Source: Ruegeria lacuscaerulensis (GTDB lineage Bacteria > Pseudomonadota > Alphaproteobacteria > Rhodobacterales > Rhodobacteraceae). Taken from it: a stretch of 64,000 nucleotides of DNA. The stretch is from positions 1 through 64,000 of the forward strand of contig NZ_WPZL01000010.1 in assembly GCF_013031245.1 (NCBI RefSeq). Reading direction: 5' to 3'. Under the pieces are notes generated by a model. It ran no database searches, had not been told where the DNA came from, and saw nothing but the letters and a program-made list of their open reading frames with translations. Positions 51,412 through 58,647 of the stretch are shown one piece after another. Numbering within the stretch: the stretch's first letter is position 1; every line of letters starts with the position of its first letter. The position numbers and the translations under genes were made by a program.

Positions 51412-52284
51412 ATGGTGCTTGAAATCCACGAAGTAGAGGCAAAAACCATCATCTCATCCACAAAGGTTCCGAGCGCTGATTTTGTTATTAACCCGTATAC
51501 AGGCTGCCAGTTTGCTTGCAGCTACTGTTTCGCAAGTTTCATGGGACGGTTCGTCGGCGAAAGCATCTCGAACTGGGGTAACTATGTCTACGTGAAAACC
51601 AATGCGGTGGATTTGTTCGAAAAGGAAGTTCATCGCCTGCTAAAGAAGAAACCACATCCGCGCCTCTCAATCAGCACTGTGACTGATCCGTATCAGGGCG
51701 TCGAAAGAAAGTACCGCCTGACCCGTGGCGTTCTGGAGGCCTTGGTCAGGCACAAATATCGTGGTCGGGTCAGTATTCTTACAAAGAGTCCTGCCGTCAT
51801 GGATGATGTAAGCCTGTTGCAAGAGCTTGAGAATGCAGAAGTCGGGCTTTCAATAGCAACTACGGATGACGTGCTGAGCCGAAAACTGGACATGATGGCA
51901 CCGCTGGCCAGCGCAAGGTTGGATGTACTGCGACGTCTGAATGAGGCCGGGATCAGAACTTATGTCTTCGTCGGGCCATTGTTGCCCCATATGCATCTGC
52001 GCCCTTATTTGATCGATCAGCTTTTTTCAGAAATCAAAGGCGCCGGAACATCAGAAATCAAAGTGGAATTCCTGAACATGCCTCGTCATGTGCGGGCGCG
52101 CTTGAATGGCTATCTTATGGATGAACCTGTTGAGATTCAGGAAGTTTACTCGAAATCTCAAAACGCGGATTACCGGAAAATTCTTGAAGATCAGATCAGA
52201 ACCTCGCTCGATGCGCACGGGCTGAAGCTGCGTTTTGACGAGATTGTCCATCATGCCGAAGCACAGTCGTTGGTGGAAGATTGA
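51412..52284 (+). CDS. SPL-like radical SAM protein
   Basis: 290 residues. The cluster motif is TGCQFACSYCFASF (C-x3-C-x2-C), followed by SISTVTDPYQGVERKYRLTRGVLEALV and VGLSIATTDD, typical of the spore-photoproduct-lyase-like SPL family radical SAM proteins. Proteobacterial members are uncharacterised; some sit near DNA-repair genes. It is separated from pobA by about 350 bases, so its tie to the pathway is weak. ATG 51412 is preceded by AAGG. Confidence 0.8.
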   Translation: MVLEIHEVEAKTIISSTKVPSADFVINPYTGCQFACSYCFASFMGRFVGESISNWGNYVYVKTNAVDLFEKEVHRLLKKKPHPRLSISTVTDPYQGVERKYRLTRGVLEALVRHKYRGRVSILTKSPAVMDDVSLLQELENAEVGLSIATTDDVLSRKLDMMAPLASARLDVLRRLNEAGIRTYVFVGPLLPHMHLRPYLIDQLFSEIKGAGTSEIKVEFLNMPRHVRARLNGYLMDEPVEIQEVYSKSQNADYRKILEDQIRTSLDAHGLKLRFDEIVHHAEAQSLVED

Positions 52285-52636
52285 GATTCAGCCAGTGACT
52301 TGAAGTCGATCGATCAAACAACTGGTCGGAATATTTTTCAGTAGCTTCCTCCCACACAAGCGCATCTCATCACGGCCATATGCATAACTGATGTCTATAT
52401 TGATTATCATTTAGCATGAATAGATCTTATGGTTCTCGGCCGTTATTTTTAGATCACCAATTTGGTACTGGGAGGAGATCGAAACTGACGGGTAATGCCA
52501 GCCTAGTGGCAGTGCAGAGCGGTTTGATCTTTGAAGTGTCGCTGACACCTCCTCCCAAATACCTGAGCAGAATAGCCGCGAGAACTCCCGTCGACCGGCC
52601 AGAGCAACGGACATTACGGTAAAAAGGAGCCAGCCA
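52285..52636. other. Leader region of pobA, no gene; long-range inverted repeat
   Basis: About 350 bases. The left part is AT-rich (TATATTGATTATCATTTAGC). An imperfect inverted repeat GGTACTGGGAGGAG (52464-52477) and CTCCTCCCAAATACC (52549-52563) could fold the leader, or be chance. AAAAGGAG lies at 52622-52629 just before pobA. No coding frame is convincing. Confidence 0.45.
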
Positions 52637-53821
52637 ATGCATGTCCCCGTAGCCATAATCGGAGCCGGACCATCCGGGTCTCTTCTGGCCTGGATTCTCC
52701 GCCAGCGCGGAATCGAGAGCATCGTGTTCGAAAACCGTAGCCGCGCCTATGTCGAGGGCCGCATTCGCGCTGGCGTTATGGAAAAAAACGCAGTCGATCT
52801 GATGATCCGCGCCGGTGTGGGCGAGCGGCTTCAGAAAGAATCCATGTATCAGCGTGGTGTCGAGGTCGGCATCAACAATACTCATCATTTCATCGATTTT
52901 GAGAAACTGATTGGCGTGGGTGTCACTGTTTATGGTCAGTCGGAAGTGACCAAAGACCTGCTCGGTGCTCTGGACAGCGTAGGACACAACGTACTCTACG
53001 AGACCCCTGTGACCGGAGTGTCTGATCATCATGGCGACAAGATCACTGTTACCTATGAGGAAGGTGGCGTCGAAAAGACCCTGACCGCCGATTTCGTAGT
53101 TGGGGCCGATGGCTATCACGGTGCGTCGCGCAAATCGCTCCCGGAAGGCGGGATTAGGATGCACGAAAAGACCTACCCGCTGGGCTGGCTGGGCATCATG
53201 GTGAAGGCGCCGCAATCCAAACCTGTCGCTTTTTTCACCTACCATGACCGGGGCTTTGCGCTCCTGAGCATGCGGAGCCCGGAGATTCAGCGCCTGTATC
53301 TGCAGGTTGCCAATGACGAGAACCTGGAGGAATGGTCGGATGACCGCATCTGGGACGAGCTCGATGCCCGCATGGGCACCGAAGGGTGGGAGCTCATCCG
53401 CGGCGAAATCTTCCAGAAGGATTTGGCACCGCTGCGCAGTTTCTTCTGTGAAGAACAGCGCTATGGTCGCATGTTTCTGGCCGGCGACGCGGCCCACATC
53501 GTACCGCCCACAGGCGCAAAGGGTCTGAACTCGGCCTTTGCTGATATCAGCGTGCTCTCGGCCGGTCTGATCCAGCACTATACGAAGGACGACTCCTCCA
53601 TCCTCGATCAGTATTCCAGGCTGGCAGTGGAACGGAACGTGCAGACCCAACGCTTCTCGTGGGCAAATACCGCCAAATACCACATCTTCCCCGGGACCAA
53701 TTCCTTTGAACGCCGAATGCAACAGGCCGAGCTGGAATACCTGGTGACCGATGAAACTGCGCAGATCTCCTATGCCAAGCAACATACGGGTCTGCCTTTC
53801 GCGTACTGGCCGGAACTGTGA
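52637..53821 (+). CDS. pobA: 4-hydroxybenzoate 3-monooxygenase (PobA)
   Basis: 394 residues, the usual length for PobA. The FAD dinucleotide loop is VAIIGAGPSGSLLAWILRQRG, the PobA hallmark ENRSRAYVEGRIRAGVME follows, the DG motif is FVVGADGYHGASRKS and the second FAD loop is LAGDAAHIVPPTGAKGLNSA. It hydroxylates 4-hydroxybenzoate to protocatechuate with NAD(P)H and oxygen. It sits directly before ligAB, which cleave that product, so the cluster covers 4-hydroxybenzoate to pyruvate and oxaloacetate. AAAAGGAG lies upstream of ATG 52637. Confidence 0.93.
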   Translation: MHVPVAIIGAGPSGSLLAWILRQRGIESIVFENRSRAYVEGRIRAGVMEKNAVDLMIRAGVGERLQKESMYQRGVEVGINNTHHFIDFEKLIGVGVTVYGQSEVTKDLLGALDSVGHNVLYETPVTGVSDHHGDKITVTYEEGGVEKTLTADFVVGADGYHGASRKSLPEGGIRMHEKTYPLGWLGIMVKAPQSKPVAFFTYHDRGFALLSMRSPEIQRLYLQVANDENLEEWSDDRIWDELDARMGTEGWELIRGEIFQKDLAPLRSFFCEEQRYGRMFLAGDAAHIVPPTGAKGLNSAFADISVLSAGLIQHYTKDDSSILDQYSRLAVERNVQTQRFSWANTAKYHIFPGTNSFERRMQQAELEYLVTDETAQISYAKQHTGLPFAYWPEL

Positions 53822-53952
53822 GCCAGCGCAGCGACTGTAGTGGTAGCCAAGGGTGCCAAAACTGCGGCGGCTGCAATCCGACAGCCCGGTTCTTTGAGCC
53901 AGGACCGGGCGAAGAATCCGTTCAAATTCTCGCTGGGAAAGGAGCAAAGAAC

Positions 53953-54321
53953 ATGAGCAAAGAAACCGGACACTCGGACCACATTCCGGGCACCACTGTG
54001 TTTACCGGGCAACGGTCGGCAAAGGGTCTCCAGCTGAACAAGTTCGCTTATTCACTTCGCTTGGCCGAAAACCGTGCTGCGTTCGAAGCGGATCCTGAAA
54101 CCTACATGAACAACTACAAGCTTTCGGATTGGGAAAAGCAGAAGATCGTCGAAAAGGACGTGAAGGCACTGATCGAGGAAGGCGGCGGCAGTATTTACAT
54201 GCTGATCAAACTTGGCGGCGTCACCGGTGACGGGCTTGCCTCTATGGGTGCTCAGCAACGTGGTGAATCCGTCGAAGAGTTCATGAAGACACGGAACGTT
54301 CCACTGAAGCAGAACACCTGA
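53953..54321 (+). CDS. ligA: Protocatechuate 4,5-dioxygenase alpha subunit (LigA)
   Basis: 122 residues from ATG 53953, after GGGAAAGGAG. The sequence (HSDHIPGTTVFTGQRSAKGL, then LNKFAYSLRLAENRAAFEAD and the helical LSDWEKQKIVEKDVKALIEEGG) is the LigA cap domain, which sits over the active site of LigB and contributes to the substrate pocket. It is 28 bases before ligB. The open frame upstream to 53818 is not LigA-like. Confidence 0.9.
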   Translation: MSKETGHSDHIPGTTVFTGQRSAKGLQLNKFAYSLRLAENRAAFEADPETYMNNYKLSDWEKQKIVEKDVKALIEEGGGSIYMLIKLGGVTGDGLASMGAQQRGESVEEFMKTRNVPLKQNT

Positions 54322-54349
54322 ACGAAGTCAGATCACAAAGGATACGAAC

Positions 54350-55195
54350 ATGGGAAAAATAGTTGCAGGTATTGGTTCGTCGCATATCCCGTCGATCGGG
54401 ACTGCCTATGACCAGAACGATCAGTCTCCTGAATGGCAGCCGTGCTGGGAAGGCTACAAGCCGGCAAAGGCCTTTCTGAAGGAAAAAGGCGTCACGCACG
54501 CGATCGTCATCTATAACGATCACGGCACCGACTTCTTCTACGACAAGTGCCCGACCTTTGCGATGGGCGCGGCCGATGAATACCCGATTGGGGACGAGGG
54601 CTGGGGCATCCGGGATCTTCCGCCGGTAAAGGGCGATGCCGATTTTTCCTGGCATCTGGCCAACTCGCTTATTATGGACAGCGAGTTCGACCTGACCGTC
54701 TGCCAGGAAATGGTGATGGATCACGGTCTGCTGGTTCCGCTGCCGCTTCTCTTTGATCACGATCCGGATTGGACCGTCAAAACCGTGCCGCTGCACATCA
54801 ATGTGCTTCAGCATCCGCTACCGACACCCAACCGTATCTGGCAACTGGGACATGCGCTTCGCAAAGCCGTGGAGTCCTATCCTGAGGACGCCCGCGTTGC
54901 CGTGGTAGGCACCGGCGGTCTGTCGCATCAGCTCAATGGTACACGTTTTGGCCATACCAACGAAGATTGGGATGAGGAATTCCTCAACAAAATCGAGGAT
55001 GATCCGAAGGCCCTGATCGACATCCCGCATGATATCTGGATGGAGCGCGGTGGCGCGGAGTCGGTTGAGATGATGATGTGGCTTGGCATGCGCGGCGCAC
55101 TGACCCCTGAGGTCAACAAAATCCACCGTAGCTACTACATGCCAATGCTGACAGGCATGGCGGTCACGGTCATGGAAGATGCCAAAGCGGCATAG
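54350..55195 (+). CDS. ligB: Protocatechuate 4,5-dioxygenase beta subunit (LigB)
   Basis: 281 residues of the LigB extradiol dioxygenase family. The first iron ligand is H12 in AGIGSSHIPSIG; AIVIYNDHGTDFFYD carries the second and VVGTGGLSHQLNG the catalytic histidine region; the late Glu ligand is in ERGGAESVEMMMW. It cleaves protocatechuate between C4 and C5 (and often gallate) to 4-carboxy-2-hydroxymuconate semialdehyde. A 12-bp hairpin follows its stop. Confidence 0.93.
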   Translation: MGKIVAGIGSSHIPSIGTAYDQNDQSPEWQPCWEGYKPAKAFLKEKGVTHAIVIYNDHGTDFFYDKCPTFAMGAADEYPIGDEGWGIRDLPPVKGDADFSWHLANSLIMDSEFDLTVCQEMVMDHGLLVPLPLLFDHDPDWTVKTVPLHINVLQHPLPTPNRIWQLGHALRKAVESYPEDARVAVVGTGGLSHQLNGTRFGHTNEDWDEEFLNKIEDDPKALIDIPHDIWMERGGAESVEMMMWLGMRGALTPEVNKIHRSYYMPMLTGMAVTVMEDAKAA

Positions 55196-55199
55196 GAAT

Positions 55200-55240
55200 A
55201 GTGGCGTCCGGTAGATCGTTGTAACTGGCCGGGCGCCACT
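55200..55240 (+). terminator. Long hairpin after ligB
   Basis: AGTGGCGTCCGG (55200-55211) pairs with CCGGGCGCCACT (55229-55240), 12 bp with one T-G wobble and a 17-base loop. There is no immediate T-run. It could end or protect the pobA-ligAB transcript. Confidence 0.5.
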
Positions 55241-55308
55241 GGTTCACTCTTTCACTCGAACTTTAGCTTCGAGAATTCCATCTGAAAAACCGCTGGGGAA
55301 AGCATATT

Positions 55309-55944
55309 ATGATAGCTGATGATAGCAATGTTTGCCCTCATGACGACGCTGCAAACTTTTTCTCGAATTTACTTTCAGGGAACATTGAAGCCATTCTCGA
55401 CGCATTTGAGGGTGAACCAGTTATGGATGCCCCTCGAAGCGGTCTGGTTACCGGCCGCAACGCAGTGGCCAGATTCCTCAAAGAAGAAAAAGCCTGGTTG
55501 GAATGCCTGGGGGCGTCAATTGACACTCTCAAACTGGTGAAAAACACGGCATCATCCGAACGCGTTGTCCACGAGGTCGGTATACAAATGCCGATTCCAC
55601 CGGCCCCGCGACCGATCATGTTCGCAAATGTATCTGATATTGGCATTTCAGGTGTAACAGCCATGCGGTTCTACTACAGTTATGGCTTCCTGAGCGGCAA
55701 CCAGAAATTCGTAAGGAAGGCGATGTTGCCAACTGGTGAATCGCTGATTGACTCGTTACCTGGTCCTGTTCGGAAATATGTTGATCAGATCGCTGCCACC
55801 GAATTTGACGTCTACAAGCTATTTCCTGAAGACGGTTATCTCGTGGGTGTACCCAGCGTGCCCTTCAGAGGAGAAGAACAGATCCGATTTTTCACCATAG
55901 CGATGGCAGAGCGGGGGGTGTCCCTTTACGCTGGGTTTTTGTGA
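55309..55944 (+). CDS. SnoaL/NTF2-like protein
   Basis: 211 residues. An N-terminal NTF2-like domain (NFFSNLLSGNIEAILDAFEGEPVMDAPRSGLVTGRNAVARFLKEEKAWL) is followed by a second region (VRKYVDQIAATEFDVYKLFPEDGYLV... RFFTIAMAERGVSLYAG) that appears incomplete. The stop TGA overlaps a GTG start of the next gene, whose product looks like the missing strands of a second NTF2 domain. This may be a coupled pair, or a single two-domain gene split by a mutation. ATG 55309 follows GGGGAAAG. Confidence 0.65.
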   Translation: MIADDSNVCPHDDAANFFSNLLSGNIEAILDAFEGEPVMDAPRSGLVTGRNAVARFLKEEKAWLECLGASIDTLKLVKNTASSERVVHEVGIQMPIPPAPRPIMFANVSDIGISGVTAMRFYYSYGFLSGNQKFVRKAMLPTGESLIDSLPGPVRKYVDQIAATEFDVYKLFPEDGYLVGVPSVPFRGEEQIRFFTIAMAERGVSLYAGFL

Positions 55945-56282
55945 CAAGCGGCGAACAAACCTGCGCTATCGAGGAAAATTTGGCCAGCTGGGGCACCATA
56001 AACTTTGAGGAGGATACAGCGGGTCTAGCGGTCTATGCCAACAACTCCAACGGACAGGTCACGGCGGCCCGGATTTATGCCGATAATCCCGTGAATCCGT
56101 TTTCCAAACCCGGCTGGGTGCACAGAAACTGGAGCAAAATTTTTTACTGCATTGCGAAGGGTGGAGCGAGCACTCCGTTCGAACCAACCGCTGATTCCAT
56201 GCCTCAGGAAATCAAAATGCAACTCCTATTCCAAAATGCCACTGAAGCGCAATCTGGCATGCCGCGCGGTTCTGAGCAGTAA
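55941..56282 (+). CDS. Small protein resembling the end of a SnoaL/NTF2 domain
   Basis: 113 residues from GTG 55941, overlapping the previous stop by 4 bases. The segment GLAVYANNSNGQVTAARIYADNPVNPF resembles the last two strands of SnoaL-like domains. The remainder is unrecognised. It has no independent ribosome site that I can see, so it depends on coupling or is the displaced 3' part of the upstream gene. Confidence 0.5.
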   Translation: MTSGEQTCAIEENLASWGTINFEEDTAGLAVYANNSNGQVTAARIYADNPVNPFSKPGWVHRNWSKIFYCIAKGGASTPFEPTADSMPQEIKMQLLFQNATEAQSGMPRGSEQ

Positions 56283-56370
56283 GCATGTCGCTCTGCGAAG
56301 GGGTGGCATCACCCTCTGTTGACTGCAAATCATTTCAGTGTTCCAAACCTTAATAAAACAAGAGGATACA

Positions 56371-56439
56371 ATGCCATCATTCGTAAAGAAAATAAGTACT
56401 CTTCTCGGAATGTTCGCACTTCTATCTGTCGCCGCACCT
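56371..56439 (+). pseudogene. Orphan 5' end of a secreted-protein gene, cut by the palindromic element
   Basis: After AAGAGGATACA an ATG opens MPSFVKKISTLLGMFALLSV-AAPG, a clean signal peptide. The palindromic element begins directly after it at 56440, and the frame then runs into repeat and antisense-like sequence. The rest of the gene is missing. What it encoded cannot be told; secreted binding proteins and the secreted SnoaL protein here begin in a similar way. Confidence 0.6.
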
Positions 56440-56497
56440 GGGTTTTGTTGCAATCTCTTGAGCAGGTCATCGTTCTCAAAAGATTGCAACAAAACCC
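56440..56497. repeat. Palindromic element, copy 2 (complete, 58 bp)
   Basis: Two 23-base arms (56440-56462 and 56475-56497) match with one mismatch around the loop CAGGTCATCGTT. The outer arm reads GGGTTTTGTTGCAATCT. It is flanked on both sides by broken genes: a signal-peptide start on the left and a beheaded MFS gene on the right. The reverse complement matches 46 of 47 bases at 7820-7866. The ends look like IS terminal repeats, so a minimal non-autonomous element or an end-to-end IS scar is likely. Confidence 0.75.
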
Positions 56498-57283
56498 CTC
56501 TTGGGCTCCGGTTGCGCGGCTTTGACAAGCACAATTGTGGGGGAAGCAGCCATGCAACTGTGGGGCTGGCGGGTTCCCTTTCTTCTGGGTGGGCTGATTG
56601 CCATTTGGGGATTGTTGATGCGCTGCCAAATGGAGGAACCAAGTGTTCTGGACGCATCCGAGCGTGTCTCAGGTTCGCCCTAGATTGTGGTGATGCGGAA
56701 CCACTGGAGGCCCGTCCTTCGCCTCGTCTGCCTGCTGCTGGTCACCAGCATTTGCTATTATATGCAGTTTGTTTACGCCGCCTCGTTCCTGACCGAGAAG
56801 ATGCACATCTCAACCGCCAAATCCATGGATATCAATACGCTGGCGATTTTCACAATGCTGGTTGTAACCCTGCCCGCAGGCTGGCTGGCTGATCGTTGGG
56901 GGCGCAAGCCGATGTTGGCTTTTGTTGCCATTGGCAGCATGATTTTTGCCTGGCCACTATGGTGGCTCATTCATCATCAGAGTTTTGTTTATATTTTGAT
57001 CGGTCAGTGCGGATTTGATGTCCTCTACGGTGTTGGCTTCGCGGTCATTATGCCGACCATGGTCGAAATGTTTCCAGCTTCGGTGCGATGCAGCGGCACG
57101 GCAATTGGTTTCAACCTTTGTCTCGGGCTGTTTGGCGGGACAACCCCTTTGGTGGTGACGTATCTGGTGTCACGCACTTCGAATGATTTTGTTCCGGCCT
57201 ACGTACTCATGGTAGCCGGAGCCTTATCGCTGATGGCGCTAAACCGCCTTCCCGAGGGCCGCGGCAAGCCGCTGCCGAATTGA
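56498..57283 (+). pseudogene. MFS transporter (MHS-type), 5'-truncated with internal stop
   Basis: Directly after the palindrome the frame reads LGSGCAALTSTIVGEAAMQL and then WGWRVPFLLGGLIAIWGLLMR, the middle of an MFS metabolite:proton symporter. TAG stops it at 56681-56683. The same frame continues with VMRNHWRPVLRLVCLLLVTS through GWLADRWGRKPMLAFVAIGS (MFS loop motif) to LNRLPEGRGKPLPN. The N-terminal five or so helices are missing. It is therefore doubly inactivated. The original carrier probably imported an organic acid. Confidence 0.8.
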
Positions 57284-57341
57284 CGTTTGCTTTTTTCCCA
57301 AGGGCCGTTGAACTTGAAGGTTTGGTAATTTTCTCCGTTGG

Positions 57342-57422
57342 ATACGCCCAGATTGCGTAAGCAATGATCTCACGAGGAAAGCGGAACCCTTTCAGGCGCG
57401 GCATATTGGTCAGAATGTTCAT
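57342..57422 (-). mobile_element. IS6-family transposase, N-terminal scrap
   Basis: The minus strand from ATG 57422 reads MNILTNMPRLKGFRFPREII then AYAIWAY, the N-terminus of a second IS6 subgroup (PRLKGFRFPREIIAYAVWAYHRF in typical members). Homology stops at about 57342. It lies between the dead MFS gene and the agl operon and marks another past insertion and deletion. Confidence 0.65.
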
Positions 57423-57519
57423 GATCCGCAGATAACCCGCTCAAGACAAATGAACAACTTGACAATACCCACCGCAAAAATCGCCGTTTGACCCATCGGT
57501 AAACGGGTTTGCGCAGCTG

Positions 57520-58644
57520 TCATTCACCAATTTGGCGATACCCTTCCGGTTGATGATCGCTCGCGTTTCGCAACGACTGCCCATCATGGAAGAGGTGCAC
57601 CTTGTCCGGGTGTCCCGTCAGGCTAACAGTCTTTCCACGCAAATTCCGCTCAATGCCTGGAAGCTTGGCGATGACACCGTCTGAACCTTGGGTGGCTTCG
57701 AAGTAGAGCAAGGTCACTTCTCCCAAGGCTTCGGTATAATCCACTTTACCAGAGAACAAGGCTGCTCCTTCTGTGGGCATCAGATCCTCGGGACGCACGC
57801 CCACATTGACCTTCAAGCCTTGCTGCAACGCGTCCGTGGGGATAGCCGAAATAGCTGTGCCTCCTCCATCAAGTTGAACCTTGGTCGCAGCTCCAGTTTC
57901 CGTGATAGTACCGGACAGCAAGTTCATAGCGGGCGACCCAATGAATTGCGCCACGAACTCGTTATCGGGTGTCTCATATAATTCCAGCGGCGTGCCAACC
58001 TGCGCGATCCCCTTATTCGCCAGCACCACGATACGCGAGGCCAATGTCATCGCCTCTACCTGGTCATGGGTCACATAGATCATGGTGCTGTCGGGCATTG
58101 CCTCTTTCAGGCGGGCAATTTCGATCCGTGTGGCCACGCGCAGAGCGGCGTCCAAGTTGGAAAGCGGTTCGTCAAACAGATAGACCTTGGGATCGCGCAC
58201 AATCGCGCGGCCAATCGCAACCCGCTGCCTTTGCCCACCGGATAGCGCCTTGGGCAAGCGATCGAGGTAGTCGCCAAGCTGCAAAATCTCCGCTGCACGC
58301 TCGACCGCCGCATTGATTTCCGCTGCAGGCCGTTTCGCAATCTTGAGTGCAAATGCCATATTCTCGCGCACGGTCATGTGTGGGTAGAGCGCATAAGACT
58401 GGAACACCATGGCGATTCCTCTTTGCGCAGGCGGCACATCGTTCATGACGGAGCCTTCAATCTCCAAAGTGCCGCCCGAGATCTTTTCCAGACCCGCTAT
58501 CATTCGAAGGAGCGTTGACTTGCCGCAGCCGGAAGGACCCACAAAAACAACCAGTTCCCCGGTCTGAATGTCCAGGTTGATGTTCTGAAGCACATCGACT
58601 TCACTGTATCTCTTGGCGACGTCCGTGAGTTTGAGTTCCGACAT
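57520..58644 (-). CDS. aglK: Alpha-glucoside ABC transporter ATP-binding protein (AglK-like)
   Basis: 374 residues of the MalK/UgpC type. Walker A GPSGCGKSTLLRMIAGLE, Q-loop VFQSYALYPHMTVRENMAF, signature LSGGQRQRVAIGRAIV, Walker B VYLFDEPLSNLD, switch THDQVEAMTLA, and a C-terminal TOBE-type regulatory domain. It energises the sugar importer and is the last gene of the minus-strand agl operon, 3 bases after the glucosidase gene. Confidence 0.9.
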   Translation of the reverse strand: MSELKLTDVAKRYSEVDVLQNINLDIQTGELVVFVGPSGCGKSTLLRMIAGLEKISGGTLEIEGSVMNDVPPAQRGIAMVFQSYALYPHMTVRENMAFALKIAKRPAAEINAAVERAAEILQLGDYLDRLPKALSGGQRQRVAIGRAIVRDPKVYLFDEPLSNLDAALRVATRIEIARLKEAMPDSTMIYVTHDQVEAMTLASRIVVLANKGIAQVGTPLELYETPDNEFVAQFIGSPAMNLLSGTITETGAATKVQLDGGGTAISAIPTDALQQGLKVNVGVRPEDLMPTEGAALFSGKVDYTEALGEVTLLYFEATQGSDGVIAKLPGIERNLRGKTVSLTGHPDKVHLFHDGQSLRNASDHQPEGYRQIGE

Positions 58645-58647
58645 GCC

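Noticed and set aside
52454-53947. Minus-strand open frame of 497 codons
   Set aside because: Antisense of pobA, which has full FAD motifs; composition is typical of GC-rich antisense reading.
56440-56497. Integron attC site
   Set aside because: It is a near-perfect palindrome, but the GTTRRRY/RYYYAAC core boxes and the asymmetric unpaired bases of attC are not present, and no integron integrase is nearby.
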